A stretch of 64,000 nt of DNA. Source: Trichuris trichiura (taxonomy: Eukaryota > Nematoda > Enoplea > Trichinellida > Trichuridae). A program made the translations under genes and the position numbers. Below, in pieces: positions 25,130 through 38,065 of this stretch. The stretch lies in NCBI GenBank assembly GCA_037903355.1, contig JBAJFE010000004.1, forward strand, positions 3,596,001-3,660,000, written 5' to 3'. The notes beneath the pieces are model-generated. The model was given only the letters and a program-made list of their open reading frames with translations, was not told the DNA's origin and ran no database searches. How positions within the stretch are numbered: the stretch's first letter is position 1; each line of letters begins with the position of its first letter.

Positions 25130-25188
25130 TTTCATTTTCGCGCGAAGTTTCCAGAGTGTTCTGCTCTGACAGCTTCGCGCGAAAATCA
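25130..25188. repeat. inverted repeat around TTTTCGCGCGAAG
   Basis: TTTTCGCGCGAAG and its reverse complement are separated by about 30 nt and could form a hairpin. Each arm is itself nearly palindromic and resembles an E2F-type site (TTTCGCGC). No neighbouring gene makes its role clear. Confidence 0.4.
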
Positions 25189-26054
25189 CTTTTAATCTAT
25201 TGGGTTTTCAGCTTATTTTGAGACTATTTCCATTTCGGTAAAGCTATGCGGCGAAGTAAATAATTTATTAATATGTAAAATGAAGTTGCGTCGTCTTTCT
25301 TGAGCCAATGATTTGTCCACATAGTTGCGGAGAGAAGTCAGACACTAAATGGTATATGAACGCATATCATTTTCTTAAGGCGCGCTTGGCGGATTGCTTT
25401 TTTGCTTCGCTTTTTTTGAATTTAAAAAATCCAAAGAATTCTACGTTCGAGCAGTATTAAGCTGTACAAGCGGAGGTACTGTTGTCAGCGGTATCGTTCC
25501 GAAGCATTCTATAATTAATTGCATTGCGCTTTTTTTCTTGAGATTAGTTTGTTTGGCTCTATTAACAGTACCGCAGCGAAGAATCTTATAATTAATTGCA
25601 CTTCGTTTTTTTAAAGAAAAACGTACGTGTCAATAAGCGAATTAATGAACTCTTGTTCGGCCACTTTGCAATGCAGTTTTAATCAAAAGTACTCGTAATG
25701 GATCGATACGCGATTGTTGCCAGCCAAAATGTTATCGGTCGTTTTAATTTAAATATGCGACGCGACGTTGAAAATTAGACTTCTGTCGCTGCTTTCGAAG
25801 AGGCAAAAGGTTAACCTAACGCTTTTTGAAGACTAAAATCGATTTTGCTTGAATATGTCACCATGAGGAAAAAGTTCCTTTCGTATCCTTGAGAAAAGCT
25901 GTTGCGAAAATTAACGTATCTGCTTTAATCAACATTTGCGCAGGCAAAAATTTCAGTTGGCTCGATCAGCCTCCGATAATCGCAGGAAGAAGCAGTTCCG
26001 ACTTTTCTCGATTATGCGCTCCACCACTGGCATACTAGAATTCTGTCGGCCATC

Positions 26055-26190
26055 CTGTTCTACCTTTATCTAAGCCTAAGCATAAGGCTTACATATCGGC
26101 TTAGGCTTAGGTAAGAACAGAACACGATCGGCAGCATGCTCTCTAGAAAGGAACCTACCTTTCTTTTTTACGGTAGGGCAGTTTCATAAG
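26055..26190. repeat. short inverted-repeat element with TTAGGC/GCCTAA motifs
   Basis: TGTTCTACCTTTATCTAAGC at the left faces GGCTTAGGCTTAGGTAAG...AACAGAACA at the right (ending about 26124). The downstream GCATGCTCTCTAGAAAGGAA is shared with the element at 26596-26832, which points to one family. Confidence 0.55.
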
Positions 26191-26595
26191 TCAAACATGG
26201 CGGCGTGTACTGCTTATACATCCGCGCTTATAGCGCCTTTGAATTTTTAATATTTATCGGTTTTAAAACGATAGAAAAGGAGTTGAAACGAACATAAGTG
26301 TTTCGTATATCCTCCAGTTCAAGAAAAGAACCTGCGCATCACAATAAACCGTCAAAAAAACGTCGCAGCACCGTGGTGGCTATAATTAAATTGCATAAGC
26401 AGCTTTGTTTAACCCGCGAAGATCTGCTGTTGCATCAGCTCACGGCTGTAGCATCCACATGTAAATGCGGGTTCGTCTAAACCACATCATGACGTCACTA
26501 ACTCACTCATGATGACGTAATAGGTGTTACTGAGTACGCATTATGCTGGAAAATTGGGACTTCCCTTTCCATCCCTCTCCACGTACATAGAAACT

Positions 26596-26832
26596 GCGAA
26601 TCTTGTCTCCCAGGCGCCCCACCGTCGTACTGTAACTTTGCCGACTATCCTGTGCTTGCCCTTTGTTTAAACCTAAGCCTAAACATAAGGCTTATGCCTT
26701 GGCTCAGATTTTGGTAAGGGCAAAAAAGGGTGATTGATATGCTCTCCAGTAAAGGCACAACAGGTTAAGGGCATGCTAGCCAGAAAGGAACCTGCATTTC
26801 TCAGACGGTGGGGCGGCTAAGAGACAAGATCT
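26596..26832. repeat. MITE-like element with about 28-bp terminal inverted repeats
   Basis: TCTTGTCTCCCAGGCGCCCC at the left matches, with a few differences, the reverse complement of the right end (...GGGGCGGCTAAGAGACAAGA). Inside lie facing CCTAAGCCTAA and TTAGG-like stretches near 26670-26715 and the CAGAAAGGAACCT box also seen at 26145. It has no coding capacity. Confidence 0.6.
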
Positions 26833-27774
26833 GAAAATGCAGTATTCGCTTACATATTGCGTTAGGCTTAGCTGTCAACGTTTCCTCCCATTTTTCAAAA
26901 ATATAGGATCCTGTATCCTGTTATTTACCGCTAAAAAGTGATAACCACTCTGTCTGTCTGCTTTGGCAAACGGCTCCTGCAGCAAGTAGGTTTTAATCAC
27001 TCGGCGTATTCAATAAGATTCATTGTGTCGCACTGGGTTCAGGCTTAGGCTTAAAGGTGGGTGAAGTGCCTTACGAAAAGAGAACTCTGCGCATTGCCAA
27101 AAAAGCGGCATGGAAACTACGCCATAGAACCCATCTACAACTAATTACCTGTCTTACGCATAAGAACGATGTATCTTTCGCGTCACTTAAAGGTTTTACG
27201 AAGTGTGATGTAACCATAGCATGCGTACGCCTTGCTAAAGGGCGGACTTCTAACGATTCGTTTTTTGTTACAGCGCTGTGTAATCAATCGGAAAAAAAGT
27301 AATCTGACTGGCAGAACGGAGCAATAAGGCAACGTATGAAGACCGCGTGGTGCCCCGTCATCATAAGTCACTGACGTCATGGCGGGGTCTGATTGAACTT
27401 ACTTTTAGTTCTGCGTTACTGTAGGCGTGGGCTTTAAGGAAAAACCCGTCCGCGTAAACGTTTTCGCTGAAGATGAAGCTAACAGCAAAATATGTACTCA
27501 CGTTAAGGTTCAACAAATAAAGAGGAGAGCAGTTGCGCAATGAGGAATAAAGCAAAATGAATTCTTCGCGAAAATATCCAGAACGCAGCTCTTAAACAGT
27601 GCCAACGTCATAATTAAGAAAGTGAACGCTAACGGCTACAATCAAACCTGCGGATCTTCAATACCGGTTAGCATATCAAAATGGGTTAGCTCGTTTTCAA
27701 ATCTTGCAATAATTTACAAGCAACAAGTGTTAAAGTTTAACTTTGATTGATTATGAATTAGTGGCGGCATTGCA

Positions 27775-27959
27775 GTGTCATCCGTCTAAGACCGGACTTC
27801 GTCAGCAGCTGCTTACGTTGCGGCTACGAAATCCTGGCCGAAATTCTTCTCTTCGTAAAAAATGAATTTGGCATTGCGAGTAAGCCGGAAAACGTCAGCT
27901 ATTTTCCGCATGTCAATTATTTGCTCGTAGCGGACAAAGCTATTGCCAGTTTTTTGTCA
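27775..27959 (+). CDS. possible isolated coding exon, unidentified
   Basis: An acceptor-like GCATTGCAG is followed by 62 open codons (containing CLRCGYEILAEILLFVKNEF and YFPHVNYLLVADKA) and a donor-like CAG|GTATGC. The composition looks protein-like, but I find no in-phase partner exon. The nearest downstream acceptor would need a 27-nt intron. It may be part of a gene I cannot assemble, or chance. Confidence 0.25.
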
Positions 27960-30900
27960 GGTATGCAATTTTTTCTACAACCACTAGGCTATGGTAGCCC
28001 TTTAATAATTTTTCAAGCGTTGTTTTTGTTTTTGTGGACATTGTTTTCATCGCTAGTTTGCGTTGTACGTGGCAAAGCAATAATGCTTCAATCAGCGTAA
28101 CCATCGTGCGTTACTGTTATTTTGGCATCAGTTTTTTTATGCCATAAGAAATGTGGAACGTAATGATACTTTGCCGTTTCTTCTTGCTTCAAAGTTTAAA
28201 AAAAGTAACCAAATGTTTGCTTCCACGTTGGTCGGCCGTTTTTCGCTTGTTCGGCATTCCACGTGCAACTTGTTTGCTTGCTTTGCGGGTAGGTTTCGCC
28301 GCTTAGCATTGTCGATAAATGCAAATAAAACAAAGTCGTTTCGCTCTTTAATCCTGTATTAACGTCGCGTATCGCAAAAGTGCGACTTGCTGTATGTTCT
28401 ATTCAAATGAATGCTCTGCAAACGGTTTATTGCGAGACTGGCTTTTTTGCTGCTAAGTAGTGGTGCGTATTCGTATACTTTTCATTTTAAATTTCCTTTT
28501 TTTATCTACTCGTTAGTTTTCAGCGTTTTTCATCTTCTGCACTTAGCTTTCTTCCTATCAACGAACTTATCCTTAATAAGAGCAGAGTTTATTTTCTTTC
28601 CCTAAAAGAAATATACATAGCAGCGCTTGAATTTTTTTTCTCTTTGTAGTTACGTTTTCCGCTCGGATAATACCACCTTCCAAGCTCAGCTTGTCGTTTC
28701 TCACAACTTTTAGCTCTGTCATCTTGCCGCGGCAAATAGCGCGACTTGTTTTTAGTGCTGTGAGCATAGTTCAAGTTTATGCGTTGCCTGGAAAACCAGA
28801 AACTTTTGTATTTTAAAAATATGAGCTTTTTTACAATTTACGTCCAGCTGGCACGCAGAAGCTGGAAATTCCGCACCTTTGCTATGTATCCAGTGAATTT
28901 GCATATGAACTCAAGTTGGTTTTAAACAAATTGACGAGTCAGTAGCAGCTGTTCTCTTCTTGTTGACATGGTTTAAATTTTGAACTTTTTAAAACCAACT
29001 TTACCGGTTTAAGCATTGTGAAATGGCACAGCTGTCCTAAATAGTAGTGCACCCGCGTTAAGTGGGGCGACATTTTGAAAGCGGAGCAGCAAAGTTTGTT
29101 CGACAGTTGTGACGAAGCTAATAGGATTTTCTAAAGCATTAACTATTCTAATGCTTTGCCGTTTAGCGAAGTACTGACCTGTTTTCGTTTTCCTCTCCAA
29201 AACGGCATGATAAAAATTGAAGTCTAATGGCTTGCTCACTCGTTGTAACTCCTTTATTGCATTAGAAATTTTCTGTTTTTAAAGCAAGCCACAAATTGAA
29301 GGAAAATGTTGGCAGTTCTCTCGGAAAAACGTTTCTCTTCTTTGTGAAATTTTCGAATAAGTACTTGCTTTTCTTTTAACTACTTTTTTGCGTACGCAGG
29401 GAAAATGACCATTTTGTAAATTGTCGTTGTTTTTATGTAAATTTTTCGTAGTCTAACTGACCTGCATTTGATTTTCTGCTCGTTTAGTTCCATTGTTGTT
29501 TTTCGTTTGTTGTGAAACAGGTCGGAAATGGTTTTTTTTAAATTTACGTAACCACGTTTATTTTGCATTTTTCGATTTGGAGGGAAACGGTAGCTGGATT
29601 CTTCTGGCAAAAAAGGATTCGCTTTTTGTTTCTTTGTAACAGATATTTCTTAATGTATGCCCGCCGCTCTACCACTGTCTATTGTTTCAATGTACGTTCT
29701 TATCCCTTTGGTAGGTTGTAGGCAGATTGACTGCCCAAGCTTAAGCCTATGCCAGAGCACATCAGAAGAAAAGTTAAACTTGCAGACTAGAACAGTACAT
29801 AAGGTTCAGTAGTGTCTTGACAAGCTTATCGTTTAAATTCATCATATATACGAGGCTGCTGTAAACTGGGAGATAAGTATATTAAATTTTGAATTTATGC
29901 AAATTATGGTTGCCTTAAAACAATGTCTGACTGTGTGTATTTTGCTATTTCATTTTGGTTTTAAGCTGACGCGCTTTGCTTTGCAACTTAAACAGTTTCT
30001 CAATGCTCATACAGAGTAGTAGTTTCAGCAGTTTCTATGCTGAGAACTTGTGCAAGAATGAATCGTTGATAAAATTTTATCAATGACCTTGATTGTACTA
30101 GCGTCACGTCATTTCCTTGTTTGCTCGCTGAGTGACGAGGTAATGAGTAGATCATTTGAGTTCATGTTTTTTGTCCATTCAAAGCTATACGCCATTTTAG
30201 CAAGGGTTTTAACCGCCTTTCTCTTAAGCTTACCCGGAAGAAACGTTGTATGGTATCTCAAGTCATGGCGGAATGTTCTGTTCACATACCCTTCTCAATC
30301 AATAAATCTGAGCGCGCTTTGTCTCTCAAAACTGAATTCGCTTTAAAGGAATCCGATAAATGCTAAGTATCCATTAAAAATGAGTTGCCTTTCGCAGAAG
30401 CGATTCTCGCTTTTATAGCCGAGCTTATTGCTTGCTTTACTACGTTATTCCGCGCTTGAATGATTTCGTTTGGTTTTTTTAACCATACGCGCAATAAAAG
30501 GTTTCGCGGTCCGGTGCACATTTATGGGCTCCGTAATTGCTGCGCAAATGCTGTTGGTCTTTACGGTTCATGAATGAGTTCGTTTTCTGGTTTGCCGATT
30601 TCAAAATGCAGAGCAAATAAAAAACGCGTTATCCTTTTGTTTGATAAGCGCCTGCCGTATTTTATCCATTGTCTCGCGTCGATAATCTGCTTTTTCAGTG
30701 CTTGAAAAAGAGGAGAAGACGGTTACGTTCACTGGAAAGGTTGTTGACTTTTCATCTGACCAATAGGAGGGTTATCTTCCCTATTATCTTGTTATGCAAA
30801 TTAGTTTAGCGGGATCCACTAAAGTGTATGCAAAGAAGATCAAGAAACAATTTGAAATAGCGTTTCTTATAGGCAGCGATAGCAAGGTGAGCCCTGTGCC

Positions 30901-31561
30901 GAGTTGAACCACTGCCGGCAGAAGTGCAAAAGAAAGCAGCAACTTTATTGGCATTTGGTAAATTGAAAACGAAGCTTTCGAAACTTTTCGGGATAATAGA
31001 ATCAAATGAATCCCGAAAGCGTTGTTTTTTCGATGTGCTTGTGCCGTTAAGGCAGCTAGCTGCCTTTCGTAGCGCTACTGGCATTTATACAACTCTGAAC
31101 AAGGTTCAACCCCGCCATCATTCCTGTTATCAAGCTCGTCTTTCGTATTACTGTTTTTGTTATTGTTATTATTATTCTGCTATTTTGTTTCTTCATTTTT
31201 TCCTATTTCCCCTATTATTCTGCTATTCTTTTTGGCAACAAGTCCTGTGAGAATGGTGTTTCTGGAAAAAAACGTGGTGCTTTTAAAACCTGTCCGGTCA
31301 CGCTATCAACATTGAAATTGAATGGCTAAGGGTGGCAGCCGTATTGATATGACGTTACATTTTAAGCAGAGAATATAAATTTAAATATTAAATCATATCG
31401 ACGTGATTGCCTCTTTCAGCCAGTTGATTTCAATGTCAATACGGGTCCGGGCAGATCCTGAGAGTACTGTATTTGTTTTCAATAAGTATCCTTCTCATAG
31501 GACTTGTTGATGCAAACCATAATGAGATTTTTTCGTCTTGTTCCAAAACATATCTTTTGCA

Positions 31562-31598
<37 letters not shown>

Positions 31599-31863
31599 CA
31601 TTTAGCTTTTTTTACTTTCTAAATTTCCAACTGTGGGTTTCGTGAGAAGTTCAGCAGTGGAGTTTTCTCTGCTTATTCTTCTTGCGTGCACTTAAAAGTC
31701 AACACTAGCGTACAACTATTTTTACTTTGCTGCTTGCTCTTTTGCATAGTTTGGCATAGGTTTTTTTTAAAGGGCCGCAGAGACTTGCCGCATTTTGATT
31801 GTATTACCTCAGTCCTTTGAAATTCGTTGCCGCCTTTGTGATCTCGCTTGGAGCTCGACGAAA
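27960..31863. other. AT-rich intergenic region upstream of the GalNAc-transferase
   Basis: No gene seen. Short frames (60-108 codons) lack recognisable domains. The region contains T-rich tracts and an ATT microsatellite at 31562-31597. Confidence 0.5.
31562..31597. repeat. (ATT)n microsatellite
   Basis: About 12 uninterrupted ATT units. Confidence 0.95.
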
Positions 31864-34800
31864 ATGCGTCGTCGCACGTATGTGCGTATTGTGATTTCCG
31901 GCTCCGTTGTTTGGCTTCTCGTCTACGCTGCTTACGTAGTTTTCATGATGGACAGGAGTGCAACGACGTCGAATGCTCCTAACGTGGTATCGTTTAGCGC
32001 GCAGGAAAAAAACCCTGGTCTTTTGGAACTTATGCTAAAAGGTGACTTTCTGGCCCGTTTTCGCACAGCCGTTTGAGGTCCTGTTATTAATTCTAACTTC
32101 AGGGCGGCGTCACGGAGAGAACAACGTGGGGGAAATGGGCGGCCCCGTTATTCTCAACGAAGACGAGCGGAACGAAGCGACCAGACGGTTTCAGGAGAAC
32201 CAATTTAACGTTGTAGCTTCGGAGCACGTTTCGCTCAACCGCTCTCTGCCAAACTGCCAACCTGCCGAGTGCGTTCACTTCCTTTCCATATCGCTACGTT
32301 CATTGCTATTTTCAAATAATCTCCTCCGCGGTAGCCAACCATACTGAGCATTACTACGTAAGATTTCATTTCAAACTTTTAACAGCTCACCTTATGGGGC
32401 TGTCCGCGTTTTCCTCAGTTTTTATTCTCATCTTCTTATGACGGTAAGTGGACAACGCAGTCTGCCGGAAAAGCGGAAACTATTTAAAAAGTTAGGACAT
32501 ATAGTTAGCGGAAGGAAGAAATAAAAAGCTAAGCCGCAGGAGGTTCATGTATGCGCAGAAATAGCGAATGTATCCATTTCTGTTAACACGGTTACTAGGC
32601 TAGTCTGTTGCTTAATTAGCAAGCGCAGTTTTCCAATGGGAACTCTTATTTTAGATAAATAATGTAAATTTTCAATTATCCGAATTATAGATGCAGGAAA
32701 AAAGTGTATCCCGAAGAACTTCCTGCCACATCTGTTGTTATTGTTTTCCATAATGAAGCATGGTCAACGCTGTTGCGAACAATTCACAGCGTATTGAACC
32801 GATCTCCTCAGAATCTGCTCGAGGTATTGGACTGTAGTTGATCCTTTTCTGGTCACACTTGCGGTTGTTAGGAAATCGTCCTTGTCGACGACGCCAGCAG
32901 TCAAGGTCTCAACTGGTTTTGCCTGTAAAATTTTATTTCAATTTCTTAAAAAACATTGTCAGATCACTTGAAGAAACCGTTGGAGGCCTATTTGCAAATG
33001 TTGGGCTCCAAAATACGGTTGGTACGCCTTCAAGCACGGTCCGGTCTGATAACGGCAAGGATTCGAGGGGCGCTTTTGGCGAAAGGAAAGGTTCTCACTT
33101 TCCTTGATGCTCACGTTGAGGTGACACCCGGCTGGTTGGAACCCGCGCTTCTTCGAATTCACGAAGACAAGTGAACTTTCTAAGCAAATTTATTTTTATT
33201 TGAAGTTTTAATCATTTGCCCAGAACTCGAGTGGTATCACCAATCATTGACGTCATTGACGAGTCGACATTTCGATATACAATGACGGCAGACGGTACTT
33301 GGGGAGGCTTCAGCTGGGATTTGTCATTTCGGTGGTATACGGCGCCTTCCCCGCGCCTACAAGTGGCGGACAAGGCAACCCCGGTGAAGTAAGCCATTTG
33401 CATTTTACTAGCGGGGAATGAACTTTGCTCCTGTCTGTAGGACGCCTACAATTGCGGGAGGTTTGTTTTCCGTCGATAGGCAATACTTTTTTGATATTGG
33501 CGCCTACGACGAAGGTATGAAAATATGGGGAGCAGAAAATTTAGAATTGTCTTTCAGAGTAAGCGGAGACTATTTGAATAATTGCCTTTGCTTCATTGTC
33601 TACGTTTCTTAGGTGTGGACTTGCGGCGGCTCTTTGGAAATTCATCCGTGCTCGCATGTTGGCCATGTGTTCAGAAAGCGTACGCCTTACACGTTCGTTG
33701 GCGGTGCAAATAATGTAATTTACGGCAACGCAAGACGAGTGGCCGAAGTTTGGTTGGACTCGTACAAAAGTTTCTTCTACCTCGCTTCGCCGGGTTTGTT
33801 ATTGCTTGCGCTTAGGGCTAAAACATTTATTTTTATTTTATTAACCGTAAGGCTTAAAACTCAACAATGTCTTATTAACACAGCTGTATTGGAGGCGCTT
33901 GAGCGCATCAAAAATTCATACCATGCGAAAAGGTTGCTGAAACAAAAAATTTCAGATAGAGTCTACTTGACTTGCAGGTAACATGGCTACTGTCGCATAT
34001 ATTTGATTATTGGAGACCTCGTAACGGATAATGTATCCTTTTGTTATCACCACTTTCCCTAGTAAAAAAAGCAGTCTGAAATTTTACAAAATCAGCTGAA
34101 TAAATACGAAGTAAACGTTGAGGTTTGTAGGCTTGGCGTGAAAAAATAGGGCAGCAATGATCAAACGTGTAGGTGCAACCTGAGCTCGGAAAGACAGCAT
34201 CACCACTGAAGGAAGGCCTAACAATGTTGAGGCATCTAATTTTTTAACGGCCCTACCGGCCATATGCCAGATTCTTCCGCATCACCGGAATAACGTGTGG
34301 GGATAGCGCTTTGTAGAGTTAAAGCTGCTTGAGCTTAGCTTACCAGAAAACGGAAATAATTCGTTCAAGGAGCTATGGCGCAACGGAATCAATAGCATTC
34401 CTTAATAATGTAATTCTGTTGTTCCCCTCAGCGAAATCGGATAAGCCAAAGTTTGGGTAGACGCGCTTCCGCTGTATTAATAATTTGCTTGCTAATGTAA
34501 CTTTCGTTTAATGTTATTCTGTTTCTTTTTTACGACATTGTCTTGTTTAGTTATTATCTAATTGAAGATGCTTATACGGTGCGTTTTTCAGCTGCATTGA
34601 AGGTCGACGCTGGCGACTACAGCAAGCGCCAAAAATTGAGAAGTCGATTGGGATGCAAGTCGTTTCGTTGGTATTTGGAAAATGTATATCCCGAGAGCAA
34701 CATACCCATTACATACTACTCCATTGGATTTGTAAATTGTTATTTATTTTTTTTTAAAATCTCGGTCGTATACCTCTTGGCGCCTAGATCGCAACCAAGC

Positions 34801-35337
34801 GTACCGGTTTGTGCCTTGAACTTCATTCGGAGCGTGGCAAGTATGTACCCTCCTTGAAACCATGCCACAGAAATTTGCTCAATCAGGTAGCGCGATGACG
34901 TAGGCGCAAGGGCGCTTCACCGTTGTCCAATTTTTTCAGGGATGGTCATACACTGGATCGGGTCAAATACGCTCTAGCGAACAGTGCCTTGGCAGCAGAC
35001 TGAATGTCGACATTATTTTGGAGAAATGCATTCTGAATGGGCCTTCCTTGTTCTGGGACTACAATGGCACAGTATGAGATGCGTCCATTTTCATTTTATT
35101 TTTCGTAATTTTTATGTTCTTAAAAGCATTGATGATTAGTGGTGGAGGTCTTCCTTTGAGTTTGATCATTTGTTCACCTTTCAGAGCCGTCTTTTTCGTC
35201 AAAGATTATCCAAAGAATGTCTAGCCGCTGACGAGAAGCAGCAGTTGACGTTTAAAACATGCGATGAAAAGGACGATGATCAGAAATGGGTCTTGGACAA
35301 ATTTGACGGTCAGCTTTATCCGAGGGACGGACTTTAA
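31864..35337 (+). CDS. polypeptide N-acetylgalactosaminyltransferase, GALNT1/GLY-3-like (568 aa, 12 exons)
   Basis: This Golgi type II membrane enzyme starts mucin-type O-glycosylation by moving GalNAc from UDP-GalNAc to Ser/Thr. Inferred exons: 31864-32041, 32103-32268, 32691-32823, 32872-32905, 32963-33170, 33224-33388, 33441-33558, 33613-33793, 34592-34731, 34788-34886, 34940-35071, 35185-35337. All join in phase. A signal anchor spans about residues 9-28 ([20 protein letters not shown]). The GT-A half has [29 protein letters not shown] and the metal-binding DAHVE (near 219). The Gal/GalNAcT box is [13 protein letters not shown], followed by [16 protein letters not shown]-terminal ricin-type lectin domain covers about residues 442-568. 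The length fits the family (550-600). Introns 32269-32690 (422 nt) and 33794-34591 (798 nt) are unusually long for this window. It belongs to the GALNT1/13-like branch; the exact gly number is not certain. Confidence 0.93.
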
Positions 35338-35849
35338 CCTCATCCCGCTGTATATCGGACCAGTTTCCTTGGGCAAGGTTGCCTGCATGCATTCTAGAAA
35401 AATGGCCCACTCCAATATGTTCATGTTTAGCAATCCCTGTTAGTTCAATGCATCTACAGCGCTGCAGGTAAATCCTACCGCGCTAACGGAAGAAAACCGA
35501 AGAAACCGTTGTGCCGCTGAGCTGCCTGCTCGTTGAGAACAGTGAATACTGACACGAATAGTGCAATTGAAAATCTGCCTTCTAACGCAGTTTGTGTTGC
35601 GCGCTTGCCGCGATCACCGATTGAAGGTAGATTCAACTCTAAGCGCTTTGATTCTACTTTGTGCAATGTTACCTCATTCAATAACTGCATTACTGTCTGA
35701 CCACTGAACCAGTTAGAAGGTTAATCCGTAGACTTACTCTTTTCCCATACACAGCAAATAGGCGAACGCACAGATAAGGGATCACACTGTCGTTAAATCG
35801 AAGCGACTATTTGTCCAAACCTTTACGTCGTCACAACTGAGTTGAATTG
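35338..35849. other. spacer between the GalNAc-transferase and the tandem duplication
   Basis: No gene supported. It contains the 3' UTR of the GalNAc-transferase. A 71-codon minus-strand frame (35475-35690) has no recognisable domain. Confidence 0.5.
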
Positions 35850-36561
35850 GGCAATTCGTCCTGCAAATACCTTTTGCAAATGAAGTAATGTAAATTGCGT
35901 TGGTGCATTTTAACCAAGCGCTTTCCTACGTTCAGAGCATGCGGCTGCTCGTCCGATAAGCGCACGTCTGCTCAGAAAAAGACAGAAAACTATTTCAAAG
36001 GCTTTGAGTGCTTTTCAACTTTTCTTTGTTTTCCTCCGCTTTTAACATTCTAAAATTACTGCACTTCGCCATGCAGAAACCGCGTAGACTTTTGGGCCCT
36101 TAAATTTTGCCGAGAGCAGTTTATGGATTAAATAAACCTCCGATTTATGTTGTCTGTGGCCGTATTGACAAAAAAGCAAGTGCACGACTAGACTTAAAAC
36201 CCTTCCAACCAGAGGCTGAGTGACGTAAATGTGGGTTAAATTCCTACGATAAATTTATGATACCAAAAGCATCATCAAATTCCGAATATTATCCTAATAC
36301 GTTTCTTAAGTTCAAACACCATAGTATTACTGTGCATACTCTAAATGCATTCTTGACAATCCTGTAAAGGTAAGAAAGAAGTTCTTTTCGACTTTCCATT
36401 GGAGTTTGAATGACCACATGTAACAGTCGATTCCCAAAATTATTCTAGACTAGGTTCCTTATGCACATCTTGTGACAACCGTTTTCAAACAAATAAAGCG
36501 CTTTAAGCCTGAACGCCAAACGGATATAGACAACTTGCTTCAGTGGTCAAACGAGTGGTCA

Positions 36562-37770
36562 GTTGTACCAGTCCATTACTTTGCACAATTCCAACGTTTC
36601 TTCCATAAGGCGTGTTGTTCATTCAAGGAATGTACTAAATGCACAAACACAATGTGAATATCAAAATCAATTTCTCTATCATCGAAAATGTAGTAGATGG
36701 TGTTTATCTCAATGCGCTCTACGTTGGTTGTATATTGGACAGCAACCCAGTGATGTAAACATCATCTACCCATAGAAATGGAGTAAGCTCAACGCTATCC
36801 AGAAGTGGTTGAACTGCGTGCATGGTTAAACTATAGCTGCTTCCTGAGCAAAATCTTGGAAACACCGTCTCGTTGAATTCCTCGTACGAAACGTACCATT
36901 TATCCTCTTCTCTACGTTGTACCCTCATTTCTTTCCAAACAAAGCAATAGAATGCCTTTGGGGAACTCTCTAGAGCTTCTCACCTTCGGAAGAATCGCGT
37001 AATGCTGAACGTGTTTACATACATGTCGTCATCGACTTTCAAAATGTACTTCGCGTTTGGCCAATATTTTGCCGCCCAGTTGAACCAGGAATATGCTTTC
37101 AGCGACAAGTTGTGATAAGTGTCGGTAAACTTGAATTGAACGGTGTCTTTGTAGCTTTCGCATTCCCGTTCCAAGTCGCCTGCACAGAGGGATGCTGTGG
37201 ATCTTCGCCAACAGCGAATACCACGGCCAATTTGAACTTTTTATAGAATTCGCGGTTAGCCCATGTTTTGCGTATTAAGCTTCTTCTTTTGAAATTCCTC
37301 GGACCGGTGTGCACAATTGCTATGACGAATATCTCTGGATACATTTTCCGGCAAAGGTCTTCGTATACTAGAATGTAACGAAAGCAGCTTGACGCTGTCT
37401 TATTACACCCGTAAAGGAACGTGACAGGAAACGTATGCGCTTGTGACCACTCAGTTCCCATATTATTTGAAACATTTTCCTTTGCTTCATAACGCCTTGA
37501 ACTCGCAGATTGACTATACTGGAGGTTATTTGTCTCCGCACAGGGTGACTCATTGTACTCTTCAAGTGAACGCGTTGATTGGCTGTTTTTTAAGTCATTT
37601 CTCACAGTGGAAAAGGACTAGTTATATTTATCAAAAGAGAAGTTGTTATAGATACTTTCTGATTCATATAGTCTTCGCGCATTAGAAACAAGTGACTGCC
37701 TTGATGATGTTTCAGTAAAAACGAATATGAGTAGAACGCAGCTAATCGTCTCATTGAATAGCATGGCCGA
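36562..37770 (-). pseudogene. GT31 beta-1,3-galactosyltransferase-like pseudogene (unit 1)
   Basis: This is homologous over its length to the intact copy at 52704-53909. It still shows YPEIFVIAIVHTGPRNFKRR, KYILKVDDDMYVN and WVDDVYITGLL, but in broken frames. Lesions read directly from the sequence: a one-base deletion near 37,170 (after the PSVQAT codons), a CGA-to-TGA stop near 36,980, a frameshift near 36,735 (after DDVYITGLLSN), and loss of the original stop. It is a decayed gene copy. Confidence 0.9.
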
Positions 37771-38065
37771 GAATTCACCATAAGGTTTCAACTATACGGT
37801 CTGAATGCTTTGCGCCTACCAGAAATATACACGTAAAGTTTTCAAAATAATTTTTCAGAATTTTACCGCGTGAAAGTCTTTCATGCTTGATTAACGTAAG
37901 CAATACTGTTTGGGAGGTAGGCGTTAGCATTTTGAAATCGCGTTTATCAGTTCGCTAATTTATTTTGTAATTCTGAACGCATTATTCTTATCTTTTTAGA
38001 TTAAATTTTTCATTTAAAAAAGTGTATTGAAAATCTGATGCTTTTGTACGGGACTATGTGTTCTT

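Larger units (their letters stand above)
22272..27774. other. gene-poor region with short inverted-repeat elements
   Basis: The first few hundred bases should contain the promoter of the minus-strand peptide gene. I see no other supported gene. Frames at 24668-24892 and 27057-27302 lack recognisable domains. The rest holds the elements listed at 25130, 26055 and 26596, plus a TTAGGCTTA motif at 27044-27052. Confidence 0.45.

Noticed and set aside
27960..28101. Open continuation of the 27775 exon candidate across 27987
   Set aside because: It would require a 27-nt intron, too short for splicing given the 45-nt minimum seen elsewhere in the window.
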